Assembly (NCBI RefSeq): GCF_020595055.1
Contig: NZ_JAJDOO010000016.1
Coordinates: 1-64,000, forward strand
Source of the DNA: Desulfosporosinus shakirovi
Lineage (GTDB): Bacteria > Bacillota > Desulfitobacteriia > Desulfitobacteriales > Desulfitobacteriaceae
Reading direction: 5' to 3'
DNA: 64,000 nt
Shown one piece after another: positions 10,479 through 20,649 of this stretch. The position numbers were made by a program, and so were the translations under genes. Position 1 is the stretch's first letter; each line of letters begins with the position of its first letter. Under the pieces are notes generated by a model. It did no database searches and was not told where the DNA came from. It saw only the letters and a program-made list of their open reading frames with translations.

Positions 10479-10958
10479 TTAGATTTCCGTTAAACAGGTA
10501 AGGGGATAAACCTTACCATCTCCCACTGCTTGATTTATGGATCTGCCCGAGGGCAGGATGAGTTTTGGTGCAATTTCCCTTAATGGAGCAATCACAAAAG
10601 CACGTTCTTCCAAGTATGGATGAGGTAACCTTAATTCTTCTGTCTCACTTACTCTATTATCGTAAATTAAAAGGTCTATGTCAATGGTTCTTGAACCCCA
10701 ATGTACCTTGCGCTCTCTCCCCAGGCTCAGTTCAATTTCTTGGCAAACATGAAGCAGGTCCAAAGGCTCCAGGGTTGTCTCAATCTCTATAACCAGATTC
10801 CAAAATAAAGGTTGATCTATCCCCCCCCAGGGTTCTGTTTCATATATGCAGGACATCGCCATTATTCTAATTGATCGGCCTTTCAAAGCCGAAATCGCCT
10901 CTCTAAGGTAAAAAGCTCGGTCCCCCATATTACTTCCCAACCCTAGATACACTTTCAT
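10479..10958 (-). CDS. folK: 6-hydroxymethyl-7,8-dihydropterin pyrophosphokinase
   Basis: Transfers pyrophosphate from ATP to hydroxymethyldihydropterin in folate synthesis. The 159-residue protein shows YLGLGSNMGDR at the N terminus, and WGSRTIDIDLLIYD with LPHPYLEERAFV in the active site. I use the ATG of MKVYLGLG (AGGTG 6 nt upstream) rather than a TTG seven codons earlier. It is last in folP-folB-folK. Confidence 0.95.
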   Translation of the reverse strand: MKVYLGLGSNMGDRAFYLREAISALKGRSIRIMAMSCIYETEPWGGIDQPLFWNLVIEIETTLEPLDLLHVCQEIELSLGRERKVHWGSRTIDIDLLIYDNRVSETEELRLPHPYLEERAFVIAPLREIAPKLILPSGRSINQAVGDGKVYPLTCLTEI

Positions 10959-10963
10959 CGCTT

Positions 10964-11329
10964 TCACCTGCCTCGCCAAATCTCCGCCGAAACATCTCTA
11001 ATAATTCCTGGGATTGGTGCCTGTGGCTTGTGTACCTCTACTCGCACTGATTCACAGGCAAACTGCCCCAGTACCCTTTGGGCAATTTCTTCAGCCAGGC
11101 GTTCTATTAATAAATACCTGCCCTCAGTCACGCACGCTTTTATAACTTGGTATACCTCTCCATAATGAATCGTATCCTCAACTCGATCAGAAAAACCTGC
11201 CTGTCTCAAGTTGTGGAAAAGATCCATATCTATTAAAAATCTCTGTCCTAAAATATTTTCTTCGGGTAATACCCCATGGTACGAATAGAATTCCAGTCCA
11301 CGAAGGTGAATCACATCAAGCTCCGACAT
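10964..11329 (-). CDS. folB: Dihydroneopterin aldolase
   Basis: Cleaves dihydroneopterin to hydroxymethyldihydropterin and glycolaldehyde. The 121-residue protein has the conserved YSYHGVLPEENILGQRF start and a late VEVHKPQAPIPG motif. It overlaps folP by 14 nt, and GAGGAG precedes its ATG, so folP-folB-folK is a tight translational unit. Confidence 0.95.
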   Translation of the reverse strand: MSELDVIHLRGLEFYSYHGVLPEENILGQRFLIDMDLFHNLRQAGFSDRVEDTIHYGEVYQVIKACVTEGRYLLIERLAEEIAQRVLGQFACESVRVEVHKPQAPIPGIIRDVSAEIWRGR

Positions 11330-12530
11330 AATGGACTCCTCTCTGCCCCCTTACAATGGCATCTGCCATATGTATCGCCCTGCTATTTGCCTTAACATCG
11401 TGAACACGGATAATATCTGCCCCAGAAACAACCCCCAGAACGCTGGTTGCCAATGTCCCCTCTAAGCGCTCATTCACCGCTAGGTTTAAAGTATTTCCAA
11501 TCATTGATTTGCGAGAAGCCCCTAATAATACAGGGTGTCCCAGCGTCTTGAATTCTGCCAAACGGGCCATTACCTCAAGATTCTGCTCTGTTGTTTTCCC
11601 AAACCCGATTCCTGGATCCAGAATAATCTGGTCTCCTGACAATCCCTGAGTTTCAGCCAATTCGATGCTCTTTTGCAAAAAAGCAAAAATGTCCCCCATA
11701 AGATGATGGTAGACAGTTCCATCCTGATTATGCATTACAACGACGGGCACTCGGTAATCCCCAACCACTCTAGCCATATCCGGATCTCTTTGCAATCCCC
11801 ATACATCATTAATCATATGAGCACCTGCTTCAAGCGCTTTGGCCGCGACGCTCGCCTTATAGGTATCTATTGAGACAGGGACGGCTACTCGCTCTATAAG
11901 CGCCTTCAGTATGGGCTCTAAGCGCTTCCATTCTTCTTCAGCACTTACACCCGCATAATTCGGCCGAGTAGACTCTCCGCCAATATCTAAAATATCTGCG
12001 CCTTCATCTATCAAACGTTGCGCTTGGGAAATAGCGTCTTCAATACTAGCGTATCTGCCCCCATCAGAGAATGAATCTGGGGTTACATTTAGAATCCCCA
12101 TGACAAGGGTGCGCTCGCCCAATATGAGTTCTTTTCCTCGACAATTTAGACTGCGGGTCATCGATGGCTCCAAGTTAATAAGTAACTGCTTGAGGGCCTG
12201 TCCGATCTTCTTAAGTCCAAATGGTTGGGCTAACACCTTTTTCGCAAGGTGGTCTAGTTGCCGAACTGTACCGAGTAACATAACGTCTGTTGCATCTATG
12301 CTATTTGTGATTACATCCCGATGAACTGCAGCATCTCCACCAACAGAGAGCATCTCTTGCTTAAGAATATGGGCTGCACGTAACGGAACTTGCTCTAATT
12401 TTATCGCACGGCCAATTCCTTTACCTGCCATGTTTGCGACTCCTGCCGGTTCAGATCCAATCTGGGTCAACGCCATCTTAGCTTCTGACAAGTTATCAAT
12501 CGCAACCCAACGCATTCCATATATTTGCAT
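11316..12530 (-). CDS. folP: Dihydropteroate synthase with long N-terminal extension
   Basis: Joins hydroxymethyldihydropterin pyrophosphate with p-aminobenzoate. The 404-residue protein is well above the usual 270-280. The catalytic TIM barrel begins near residue 130, with GILNVTPDSFSDGG (about 145-158), DIGGESTRP, SIDTYKA and GASRKS. Residues 1-125 form an extra domain with no motif I recognise. Similar extended forms occur in clostridia, so this is not an artefact of start choice. pabA/pabB are not present nearby. Confidence 0.93.
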   Translation of the reverse strand: MQIYGMRWVAIDNLSEAKMALTQIGSEPAGVANMAGKGIGRAIKLEQVPLRAAHILKQEMLSVGGDAAVHRDVITNSIDATDVMLLGTVRQLDHLAKKVLAQPFGLKKIGQALKQLLINLEPSMTRSLNCRGKELILGERTLVMGILNVTPDSFSDGGRYASIEDAISQAQRLIDEGADILDIGGESTRPNYAGVSAEEEWKRLEPILKALIERVAVPVSIDTYKASVAAKALEAGAHMINDVWGLQRDPDMARVVGDYRVPVVVMHNQDGTVYHHLMGDIFAFLQKSIELAETQGLSGDQIILDPGIGFGKTTEQNLEVMARLAEFKTLGHPVLLGASRKSMIGNTLNLAVNERLEGTLATSVLGVVSGADIIRVHDVKANSRAIHMADAIVRGQRGVHYVGA

Positions 12531-12542
12531 TGCGGTCCCTCC

Positions 12543-13061
12543 TTAATACACAATTTGTTTCATTGCGGGCTTGAACTTGTGACATAAAGTTTGAGCGGAA
12601 CAATATCGACAATCTCTAGACCAATCATCCGCATTAGCTAATACCTCGCCAAGTAAAGTCAGATTGTCATCATGATGCCGACGATGTTCACGGATTCCTC
12701 CCAGGATTATCCCTATATCCTCCGAGCAAAAATTACACGATTTGAGCAAGGGGAGGGCCAAGCGGGCACTTGCCTCAGCGTGATCTTCACCCGTTTGATA
12801 TTCTACCCATCGTCCGATATCATGCAACAATGCAGCAGCATAAATTGCTTCTTTAGACAGACTTACATCCCCTTTTTCCAGCAGATAAGCATAGGAGATG
12901 CGTGCAACACTTAACCCATGTTCAAAGCCATGTTTACAAAATCGTCGTTCCTTTTCAAATTTATCAATTTTCTCTATATAGCAAATATAATCTTCAAGGT
13001 CCAATAGCTGGTTGACGCGAGCCATTGAATGTAACATATAGCCACACTCCCAAGATTTCAT
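12543..13061 (-). CDS. HD-domain phosphohydrolase, function unknown
   Basis: The 172-residue protein carries an HD-superfamily metal site: H44 and H48 in HGFEHGL, H80-D81 in LLHDIG, a later EHRRHH segment and an Asp-Asp (NADDWSRDC). The C-terminal end has a CRYC...C cluster. Such proteins hydrolyse phosphate esters, but the substrate cannot be read from the sequence. GGGAG lies 7 nt before the ATG. It lies between the DUF881 pair and folP, only 12 nt from the latter, so it is probably co-transcribed. Confidence 0.8.
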   Translation of the reverse strand: MKSWECGYMLHSMARVNQLLDLEDYICYIEKIDKFEKERRFCKHGFEHGLSVARISYAYLLEKGDVSLSKEAIYAAALLHDIGRWVEYQTGEDHAEASARLALPLLKSCNFCSEDIGIILGGIREHRRHHDDNLTLLGEVLANADDWSRDCRYCSAQTLCHKFKPAMKQIVY

Positions 13062-13078
13062 CTCATTTCTCCCAAAAC

Positions 13079-13789
13079 TTAAGCCCCTGACTCAGCTAAG
13101 GGTTTCGCTTCCTTAAACGAATATGACCCTTTGTAGGATGGGATACGCAGAGTTTTCCTTACTATACTTACAGTCATACCTTTATCTTTAAGAGTTTTTC
13201 CATCTAGTTGGGAAACATAGTCGAGAAGCGTTTCCTGATCCCCGATGGCACTAAATTCATAAGGGTTTCCCTCTGTACGATTTATAGGCACTTTGTTTAC
13301 TAGGATGGTCGAACTTCCGCTCAACACAATATCTGTAGAACCAACAATCCGTTGGCCATTGATGCTGATTGCTTCAGCACCAGCCAGTTTTAAGGTATTG
13401 ATCATTCTTAAAATTTCGTCCGTATAAAGCGGAAACGTTACCTTTTTATTACGGTCGTCGATGCTTACCAAAATTCCTGGTCCTTCTACTTCTTGTGTAC
13501 CATCAAGCATTTTCAATTGTTTAAGATGTACAAGCAGTTGAGGATCCGTCCCGACTTGGTTACGTGCTAAGTCCAGCTTTTCAGACAGGTCCTTATGCCT
13601 TTCCTGAAGCAGAGCATTTTGCTCCTGAGAATTTACCAGCACTGCTTTCATTTGAGACATCCGTTGCTCACTAATTTGTTCGGCAGCCGATACATTCTTT
13701 TGAGTTTGAGCCTGAAGGGCAATTAAAAAACCTAGGGCAATCGCTACCATAGTGACCGGTAAAGCTAAGGTTCTTTTCCAACGTTGCAT
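13079..13789 (-). CDS. DUF881 protein (YlxW/YlxX type), second of pair
   Basis: The 236-residue protein has an N-terminal membrane anchor (about 8-27), a coiled-coil stretch (about 35-80) and an extracytoplasmic DUF881 domain containing GPGILVSIDD and GAEAISINGQRI. Members of this family lie near division and sporulation genes in Firmicutes. Their molecular role is not established. Its start overlaps the stop of the previous DUF881 gene (TAATG), with GGAGGG upstream. Confidence 0.85.
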   Translation of the reverse strand: MQRWKRTLALPVTMVAIALGFLIALQAQTQKNVSAAEQISEQRMSQMKAVLVNSQEQNALLQERHKDLSEKLDLARNQVGTDPQLLVHLKQLKMLDGTQEVEGPGILVSIDDRNKKVTFPLYTDEILRMINTLKLAGAEAISINGQRIVGSTDIVLSGSSTILVNKVPINRTEGNPYEFSAIGDQETLLDYVSQLDGKTLKDKGMTVSIVRKTLRIPSYKGSYSFKEAKPLAESGA

Positions 13790-14499
13790 TACGTTCCCTC
13801 CTTAATGGGTTCCGCATAATGATAATCTCTCAATCTGCCAGCCGGAGTCTTTACTTCGTCTAAAACCTCAAGTTTGCGAGTTATTCCATACTGTTCTTGA
13901 TACTCCCCGAGTCTATCCCATCCATAAAAATTAAGGGCAGCAGATAAATTATATGAATCACCGATAGCCCCAATCACATAAGGGGGCATTTGACGAGTGC
14001 CATTGATCTGGATAAACGATCCACCACAAAACACTTCTGTATATGTCATCACGCGCTGACCATTGACCGCAATAGCTTCCGCTCCACCATTCCATAGAGC
14101 ATTCAAAATTTCTTGAATGTATTGTTCATGAATTACAAAATTATTTAAGTTTTCTTCTCCAGTGGCTACGCGAGTGGAGTCATCCAAAGTGATTTGCACA
14201 CCTGGACCCGTGAGCTCAATTAAGCCCGCATTCATCATGGCTTCTTTTACTTGCTCATTTAGCAATGAGGACGCGCTTTGACCCTGGGCATATTTAATTA
14301 ATTCTTGCTCTATTTTATCATTTTCAACGGAAAGCTGTTGATTCTCCTGTTCCGTTTTAATCAAACTAGGGATAGCAGTTTCCTGTTGTGTCGCCTGACT
14401 GCCCGCAACACCCTGCGCTTTAATCAGCAGGACAAAGAGAAATCCTAGCAAAATTGCAGAAAACCCCAGCAGAGACCGTTCTTTTCTATCCAGATGCAT
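13789..14499 (-). CDS. DUF881 protein (YlxW/YlxX type), first of pair
   Basis: The 236-residue protein has a single N-terminal membrane helix (about 12-29), a short coiled coil, then a DUF881 domain with GPGVQITLDDS and GAEAIAVNGQRVMTY, closely paralleling its downstream neighbour. I start at the ATG of MHLDRK because GGAGGTG lies 6 nt upstream; an earlier ATG would place this Shine-Dalgarno inside the gene. A tandem pair is usual for this family. Confidence 0.85.
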   Translation of the reverse strand: MHLDRKERSLLGFSAILLGFLFVLLIKAQGVAGSQATQQETAIPSLIKTEQENQQLSVENDKIEQELIKYAQGQSASSLLNEQVKEAMMNAGLIELTGPGVQITLDDSTRVATGEENLNNFVIHEQYIQEILNALWNGGAEAIAVNGQRVMTYTEVFCGGSFIQINGTRQMPPYVIGAIGDSYNLSAALNFYGWDRLGEYQEQYGITRKLEVLDEVKTPAGRLRDYHYAEPIKEGT

Positions 14500-14582
14500 T
14501 TGATACACCTCCATAATACCAACTTTAGAAAACTTGACAGGCCATAGATAGACTATAAGTTATACTATCTGACTGGTATTTG

Positions 14583-14608
14583 AAAAAAGGACACCCCTGC
14601 GGGCGTCC
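14583..14608 (-). terminator. Intrinsic terminator after ndk
   Basis: Minus strand: GGACGCCC/GGGTGTCC with a GCAG loop (14589-14608), followed by six U residues. Confidence 0.9.
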
Positions 14609-14625
14609 CTTATTAAATTTCTTAT

Positions 14626-15075
14626 TTATTCACTCAGCCATTCATCGCCAGCTTTTCGATAGTCAACAAGTTCTTCGGGTTTAAAGTAAAGGGCAATTTC
14701 GCGGTCAGCACTGACAACGGAGTCTGAGCCGTGGATAACATTTCTGCTAATATCCATCCCATACATCCCTCGAATAGATCCCGGGTTTGAATTTGCAGGA
14801 TTTGTTGCGCCCATTAACTCACGAGCCAAAGCAACTACGTTTTTACCTTCCCAGACCATTGCTACAACCGGAGAGGACATAATGTAACCAACCGTCGGCT
14901 CAAAGAACCCTTTGCCCCTGTGTTCAGCATAATGTTCTTCCGCCAAGGCACGATCTACTTGAATTAACTTCATACCCGCAAGTTTGAAGCCCTTTTTCTC
15001 AAAACGATTAATTACCTCTCCGACTAATCCCCTCTGAACTGCATCCGGCTTGAGCATAATAAATGTACGTTCCAT
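14626..15075 (-). CDS. ndk: Nucleoside diphosphate kinase
   Basis: Transfers the gamma phosphate between nucleotides. The 149-residue protein has the [19 protein letters not shown] start and the active-site His in RNVIHGSDS. Length is normal. It lies 39 nt after ftsH and is closed by a strong terminator, so the transcription unit is probably tilS-ftsH-ndk. Confidence 0.97.
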   Translation of the reverse strand: MERTFIMLKPDAVQRGLVGEVINRFEKKGFKLAGMKLIQVDRALAEEHYAEHRGKGFFEPTVGYIMSSPVVAMVWEGKNVVALARELMGATNPANSNPGSIRGMYGMDISRNVIHGSDSVVSADREIALYFKPEELVDYRKAGDEWLSE

Positions 15076-15114
15076 TCGTCCTTCTCTCCTCTACAAATCG
15101 AAACTCTTTCTAAA

Positions 15115-17064
15115 CTATTGAATTTTATCCAACTCTTTTTCCATTATTTGGCCAGTCAACTCAGTATCTTGCTTAGTTTTAGTTTCTGTACTATCTAATG
15201 GACCTTCAACAGCCTTTTCCAAAGTTACCGTGCCTTCGGCTTGTTTGCCTGCCTCAGGATTAGGATCAAATTTAGCCATCAGTGCTGCGAAATCTTTGAC
15301 ATCAAGGGTTTCTTTCTCCATTAATGCTTCAGCAATGGCATGCAGTTTTTCGATATTTTGCTCAATCAGATCTTGAGCCTTCTGATAGCAACCATCGATA
15401 ATGCGCCGAGCCTCTTTATCAATCGAATATGCTACAGCATCACTGTAACTGCGATCTCGCGAAATATCTCTGCCCAGGAAGACTTGCTCTTCTTTGTGCC
15501 CAAAGGTTAGTGGACCTAACTCTTCGGACATGCCCAGTTCAGTAATCATTTTCCGAATAATTCCCGTGGCCCGCTCTAAGTCATTAGATGCACCTGTACT
15601 AATTTCATGAAGTACCACCGCTTCAGAGACGCGTCCACCAAGTAACATAACTACTTGGTCCAGCAGTTGGGATTTAGTCATATAATTACGGTCTTCTTTC
15701 GGAAGAAGAAGGGTATAGCCTCCTGCCCGTCCACGCGGGATAATGGAAACCTTGTGTAAGGGATCCGTATGAGTGAGGAGCTCTCCTAACAAAGCGTGAC
15801 CTGCTTCATGATAGGAAACCAATTTCCTCTCAAATGGACTTATTACGCGACTCTTCTTCTCAGGCCCTGCAATAACTCGCTCTATAGAATCTTCCACCGA
15901 TTGCTGTTTAATTTGGGTTTCGCTACGGCGAGCAGAAAGAAGTGCAGCTTCATTTAACAGATTTGCTAAGTCCGCCCCAGTAAAGCCTGAGGTTTGACGA
16001 GCAATAACCTGAAGGTCAACATCCTCCTTCATCGGCTTACCTTTAGCATGGACTTTAAGGATCTCTTCACGTCCTCTGACATCCGGAACATCGACAATTA
16101 CTTGCCGGTCAAAACGGCCCGGACGCAAGAGTGCTGGATCAAGTACATCCGCTCTATTTGTAGCCGCAATGATGATAACTCCATCATTGCCATTAAATCC
16201 ATCCATTTCTACAAGAAGCTGGTTAAGAGTCTGTTCCCGCTCATCATGTCCACCGCCTAAGCCTGCTCCCCGTTGCCGTCCAACAGCATCAATCTCGTCA
16301 ATAAATACAATGCAAGGAGCATTTTTCTTGGCCTGTTCAAACAAATCCCGAACTCGAGAAGCCCCAACCCCTACGAACATTTCCACAAAGTCTGAGCCAC
16401 TGATGCTAAAGAATGGCACGCCTGCTTCTCCAGAGACAGCGCGTGCAAGCAAAGTCTTGCCTGTTCCAGGAGGTCCGAACAGCAGTACACCCGTAGGGAT
16501 CTTGGCCCCTAATTCATGAAACTTCTTCGGCATCTTCAAAAATTCAACTACTTCTTGAAGTTCCTCTTTAACCTCATCAGCACCTGCGACATCTGCAAAT
16601 GTCACTTTTTTCTTATCTTCCCCAACCAAGCGTGCTTTGCTTTTTCCGAATTGCATGACTCGGTTTCCACCACCCTGGCTTTGTTGCATCATAAAGAAGA
16701 ACAAACCAACGATGACAATAATAGGCAACATTGTGGTTAGCAGTCCTACCCACCACGGTGTCTTTGGAGGCTGTTCTATGACAAAAGACGGAACGTGTGC
16801 AGATAAATCTGTGGTAAGTTGTGGGTCTGAGGCAAGTCCAATCACCTCGTGTTTTTCATCATCCTTCATTGTGACGGAATATTTAGTCGAATTGTTTTCA
16901 ACAACAGCAACAACACTTTTAACCTGATCCGCTACTACTGCCTTTTTAAAAGCGTTATAATCTAAACCAATCTCTTTACTAACGGGAGGGGTCGACCACT
17001 TTATCAGCATTATCGCCATGAGAATTATTAGTATATAAATTGCCGCATTCTTAAAGACCTTCAA
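15115..17064 (-). CDS. ftsH: ATP-dependent zinc metalloprotease FtsH
   Basis: Membrane-anchored AAA protease degrading misfolded membrane and regulatory proteins. The 649 residues contain two membrane helices (about 8-22 and 105-126) flanking an extracytoplasmic domain, Walker A GPPGTGKT (197-204), Walker [10 protein letters not shown], the SRH region, and the zinc motif HEAGH near residue 420. The acidic C-terminal tail is variable. The tilS-ftsH order matches Bacillus, although hpt, usually between them, is missing. Confidence 0.97.
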   Translation of the reverse strand: MKVFKNAAIYILIILMAIMLIKWSTPPVSKEIGLDYNAFKKAVVADQVKSVVAVVENNSTKYSVTMKDDEKHEVIGLASDPQLTTDLSAHVPSFVIEQPPKTPWWVGLLTTMLPIIVIVGLFFFMMQQSQGGGNRVMQFGKSKARLVGEDKKKVTFADVAGADEVKEELQEVVEFLKMPKKFHELGAKIPTGVLLFGPPGTGKTLLARAVSGEAGVPFFSISGSDFVEMFVGVGASRVRDLFEQAKKNAPCIVFIDEIDAVGRQRGAGLGGGHDEREQTLNQLLVEMDGFNGNDGVIIIAATNRADVLDPALLRPGRFDRQVIVDVPDVRGREEILKVHAKGKPMKEDVDLQVIARQTSGFTGADLANLLNEAALLSARRSETQIKQQSVEDSIERVIAGPEKKSRVISPFERKLVSYHEAGHALLGELLTHTDPLHKVSIIPRGRAGGYTLLLPKEDRNYMTKSQLLDQVVMLLGGRVSEAVVLHEISTGASNDLERATGIIRKMITELGMSEELGPLTFGHKEEQVFLGRDISRDRSYSDAVAYSIDKEARRIIDGCYQKAQDLIEQNIEKLHAIAEALMEKETLDVKDFAALMAKFDPNPEAGKQAEGTVTLEKAVEGPLDSTETKTKQDTELTGQIMEKELDKIQ

Positions 17065-17141
17065 ATATGGTCCTCCTCTCTAGTTAGGAAGTTGCTTCAC
17101 CAAGAAGCAATTCTTCATATTATACCATGGGGTATTGCGTT

Positions 17142-18599
17142 TTACAATGAATTCAAATTAGAACACCCTCTCAGTGGTATGAGAATACAATACATTTTTT
17201 CGTCATCATAATCGCCATTATACAGTCCACTTTGGCGAACCCCGGGAATCCATAGAACCTCTGTCCCTATGGCGATCAAAGGCACGCTGTTTCTCTCTTT
17301 ATCGGCTACTTTTGCTTCCTGAAAAATCTTTTTAAGAGGCTTATGTCCTACACCCTTAAACCACATTTTATCCCCTTCTCGCCTTACACGGCATACCAAG
17401 GATTGCTCAGAAGTGCGAGTCAATAGGCCGCGGCTGAAAACCGCTATCTTGTTCTCACATCTATCACTGTAATTTGGCGTAGAACGATTCCATTCTTTAA
17501 ATAGGCCAATTGCCATTTTTAAGTTGGAAACTTTAGTCCATTGCCCCATGACTAAAGGTATCTCTGAGTTTAATCCCTGCTGTTCGCTTAAAGCATCCAT
17601 TAACCCGTCGTTTTGTCTGCTATTGATATGCGAAGGGCTAAACCTCAACCCCACTTCTGAGATCCTAACCCTCAAACCTGGCAAATCCTGAACCCAACCG
17701 AGCTTACCCTGAGAGGACATAATCTTTGCAACATAGGCAAAACCCAGTCCACGGGGTTCTTGGGTGACCTGCATAGCCGCCTTACGCAACAGACGAGAAA
17801 GAATTGCAGCGGGCTCCTTGAAAACGTCAAGGCTTAAGCAGATCGTTCCCTCAAAATCTTTATAGCGATACCGTTTCCAGGCGGCCTCCACCTGCTGGTC
17901 AAAATATTCTTCATCCCAACGCAAAAGTTCTCCTGTTCGTCCCAAGGCTTCCTGAATTCGAGAATTGTAGCTCCTCTCCAATTCTGGTAACAACTCTAAG
18001 CGAATTCGGTTGCGTACATAAACTGGTTCTTCATTTGAGCGATCAAGAGCATATGGAACTGATTCACTCTCACAATAATGTAATATATCTGCTTTTGTAA
18101 AGGTTAACAAAGGGCGAATAATTGAGCCTTTGCTAGGATACATTCCCGCTAAACCCGCTGTCCCGCTTCCTCTAAGCAACCTGAAAAGAATGGTCTCTGC
18201 TTGGTCTCCTAGGTGATGAGCCGTGGCTAGAAGCGAGCACCCTTCCTTTGCCATATCTTCTTTCCAGCGAGAGTAGCGCCATTCCCTCGCAGCTTCTTGG
18301 AAGGATTGGCCCGTACTTTTAGCGTATTGCTTAGCATCAAAACAATGTATTATACAAGGCACATTCCACTTCTTAGCCATCTGGCGAACTAAGTCTGCTT
18401 CTTCATCCGACTCTTTTCGAACCCCGTGATGGACATGGGTTAATACTAGCGAAATTCCTCTCCAACTCTCCTCTTGTACATACCTCCAAAAAATATGACT
18501 TAATGCCATTGAGTCGGGTCCTCCGGATACTGCAACCATAACTCTAGATTCAGAAGGAATTAATTGAGGCAATATGAATTTGCGCAATTTCTCGTACAT
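17142..18599 (-). CDS. tilS: tRNA(Ile)-lysidine synthetase
   Basis: Modifies C34 of the CAU-anticodon tRNA-Ile to lysidine so that it reads AUA. The 485-residue protein has the PP-loop SGGPDS (25-30), HHLGDQAETILFRLLRGSG, and a C-terminal substrate-binding region. Length matches the long, Bacillus-type TilS. GAAAGGGGG precedes the ATG. It heads the tilS-ftsH-ndk run. Confidence 0.95.
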   Translation of the reverse strand: MYEKLRKFILPQLIPSESRVMVAVSGGPDSMALSHIFWRYVQEESWRGISLVLTHVHHGVRKESDEEADLVRQMAKKWNVPCIIHCFDAKQYAKSTGQSFQEAAREWRYSRWKEDMAKEGCSLLATAHHLGDQAETILFRLLRGSGTAGLAGMYPSKGSIIRPLLTFTKADILHYCESESVPYALDRSNEEPVYVRNRIRLELLPELERSYNSRIQEALGRTGELLRWDEEYFDQQVEAAWKRYRYKDFEGTICLSLDVFKEPAAILSRLLRKAAMQVTQEPRGLGFAYVAKIMSSQGKLGWVQDLPGLRVRISEVGLRFSPSHINSRQNDGLMDALSEQQGLNSEIPLVMGQWTKVSNLKMAIGLFKEWNRSTPNYSDRCENKIAVFSRGLLTRTSEQSLVCRVRREGDKMWFKGVGHKPLKKIFQEAKVADKERNSVPLIAIGTEVLWIPGVRQSGLYNGDYDDEKMYCILIPLRGCSNLNSL

Positions 18600-18616
18600 C
18601 TTGCGCCCCCTTTCAG

Positions 18617-18690
18617 ATGGGTTGCAGGCGGTCTCCTTAGTTACACTGATGGCTGGCTATGACTCAAACAAAGATATTCTAAATTAGAGC
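18617..18690. repeat. Copy 1 of a degenerate dispersed intergenic repeat
   Basis: The 19-mer at 18652-18670 (core TGGCTATGACTCAAACA) matches 27940-27958 at 18 of 19 bases. It is followed in both copies by a similar stretch ending ATTAGAG, and preceded by a similar CTTA-rich stretch. It is non-coding and lies upstream of tilS. Confidence 0.7.
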
Positions 18691-18828
18691 ATGCTAATGC
18701 ATACATTTATGCGTCAATAGTTATATCTTCAACTGAAATAACTCGTTTCAAACCTGCTAACTCAACTAGTTTATCACTTTATCCAAAAACAAACACTCCT
18801 TTTTGCTGGTTTAGATTTGGAAGAATTG

Positions 18829-18852
18829 AAAAGACCCTGATTGCTCAGGGCC
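18829..18852 (-). terminator. Intrinsic terminator after fhs
   Basis: Minus strand: GGCCCTGA/TCAGGGTC with a GCAA loop (18833-18852), followed by TTTTC. One G-U pair. Confidence 0.85.
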
Positions 18853-18888
18853 TAAACCTTATATTCCGTAATCAAGTTTCAATTCATT

Positions 18889-20649
18889 TTAGAACAATCC
18901 GCTCACTTTACCCGTCTTGGTATCAACGTCAATTCTTCTGTAAGCGGGGTCTGAACTTGTTCCAGGCATCAAACTGATTGTTCCGGCCATTGGGCAAAGG
19001 AATTTCGCTCCGCCATATACTAAGATATCACGGATCGGCAATCTCCAGCCTGTTGGCACACCTTTCAGAGTGGGATCATGGGACAAACTCAAATGGGTTT
19101 TAACCATCATGGTAGAGAAATCAGCATAATATGGATCTGATTCAAATCTCTTAGCCTTAGCTTCTGCCTCAGGTGACCAATCTACGCCATCTGCCCCGTA
19201 AACTTCTTTAGCGATAAGCTCAACGCGTTCACGCAACGGCATTTCCAATGGATATAGGCATTTGAATTGAGATTCTTCTGTGCAAGCATCCATAACAGTA
19301 TCTGCTAATTCTAAAGCACCATCTCCACCGCTGAGCCAGTGATCAGAATGAGCACAACGGGCTCCTGCAGCCCTGACAATTTTCTTAATCAAGTCAATTT
19401 CTGCTTGAGTATCTGTGTAGAAACCGTTAATGCAGACAACTGGAACAATTCCTGACTTTTTAATAATTCCAAGATGGTGAAGCAGGTTAGCGCAACCCTT
19501 TTCAACCAGTTCAAGATTTTCTTGGGTGTACTCTTCAGGTAATGGACGCCCAGGTACGACTGCAGGTCCGCCGCCATGCATTTTTAGAGCACGGATAGTT
19601 GCTACGAGAACGGAAACATCCGGTTTTAAACCGCCCAAACGAGCTTTAACATTCCAGAACTTTTCAAATCCGATATCTGCTGCGAATCCGCTTTCCGTAA
19701 CATGATAATCAAACATTTTGAGACCAACCCGATCCGCAATAATCGATGATTGCCCAATAGCAATATTAGCAAATGGACCAGCATGAACCATGACAGGTTG
19801 ACCTTCAGCTGTGTAACAAATTGTTGGATTAATCGTGTTACGCATCCAAGCAGTCATTGCACCATCGACTTCTAAGTCCTTAGAGGTAACAGGTTGACCG
19901 GTTTTACTATAAGCAACGATAATTTTGCCAATCCGTTCCCTGAGATCCGGAAGATCTTTAGCGACAGCCAAAATTGCCATTAACTCTGATCCAACGGCAA
20001 TCCCGAATTTAGATGTCATTTGGAATCCATCTTTTTTTCCGCCAATACCAATGATAATATTTCTCAGACCTTGAGCTGCATAATCTATTACCCAGCCCAT
20101 TTCAACATTCTTAGGATCGATGTCCAAGCGTTTCAAGCCACGCTTAGCAAGCTCTTCATCCGTATAATTTGCTTCATGCTGCATCCTAGCATTAAGGGCG
20201 ACCATGCAAAGATTATGGGCATTCATGATATCATTTATATCCCCGGTGAGTCCTAGGGAAAACTCAGTCATAGGAATCAAGAGAGCATTTCCGCCACCGG
20301 CAGCGGTACCCTTAATATTCATCGTTGGGCCACCGGACGGTTGCCGAACTGCGCCACCAACGTTCTTGCCTCTCTTAGCAAGTCCTTCGATGAGACCCAG
20401 AGTCGTCGTAGTTTTTCCTTCACCGAGCGGCGTTGGAGTAATAGCGGTTACTTCAATATATTTACCATCGGGTTTATTTCCAAGGCGCTCCATCATTTTC
20501 AGGAAGTCTACTTTCGGTGTTTTTCCATATGGGATTATTTCTTCTTTTCTGAGTGACAACGTTTCGATTAATTGTTCCACAGTAGGCATGTTTTTTTCGG
20601 CCTCTTCGGCGATTTGCCAGTCCTTAAGTTTGGTTGCATCCCAAGCCAT
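18889..20649 (-). CDS. fhs: Formate--tetrahydrofolate ligase (long form)
   Basis: ATP-dependent formation of 10-formyl-THF, used in one-carbon metabolism and in the methyl branch of the Wood-Ljungdahl pathway. The 586-residue protein is about 30 residues longer than the common form. It has the P-loop [10 protein letters not shown] (near 72-81), the [19 protein letters not shown] segment and VCINGF. The C terminus ([16 protein letters not shown]) differs from the usual MPGLP ending. It is monocistronic, with a terminator after it and palindromes before it. GGGAG precedes the ATG. Confidence 0.96.
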   Translation of the reverse strand: MAWDATKLKDWQIAEEAEKNMPTVEQLIETLSLRKEEIIPYGKTPKVDFLKMMERLGNKPDGKYIEVTAITPTPLGEGKTTTTLGLIEGLAKRGKNVGGAVRQPSGGPTMNIKGTAAGGGNALLIPMTEFSLGLTGDINDIMNAHNLCMVALNARMQHEANYTDEELAKRGLKRLDIDPKNVEMGWVIDYAAQGLRNIIIGIGGKKDGFQMTSKFGIAVGSELMAILAVAKDLPDLRERIGKIIVAYSKTGQPVTSKDLEVDGAMTAWMRNTINPTICYTAEGQPVMVHAGPFANIAIGQSSIIADRVGLKMFDYHVTESGFAADIGFEKFWNVKARLGGLKPDVSVLVATIRALKMHGGGPAVVPGRPLPEEYTQENLELVEKGCANLLHHLGIIKKSGIVPVVCINGFYTDTQAEIDLIKKIVRAAGARCAHSDHWLSGGDGALELADTVMDACTEESQFKCLYPLEMPLRERVELIAKEVYGADGVDWSPEAEAKAKRFESDPYYADFSTMMVKTHLSLSHDPTLKGVPTGWRLPIRDILVYGGAKFLCPMAGTISLMPGTSSDPAYRRIDVDTKTGKVSGLF

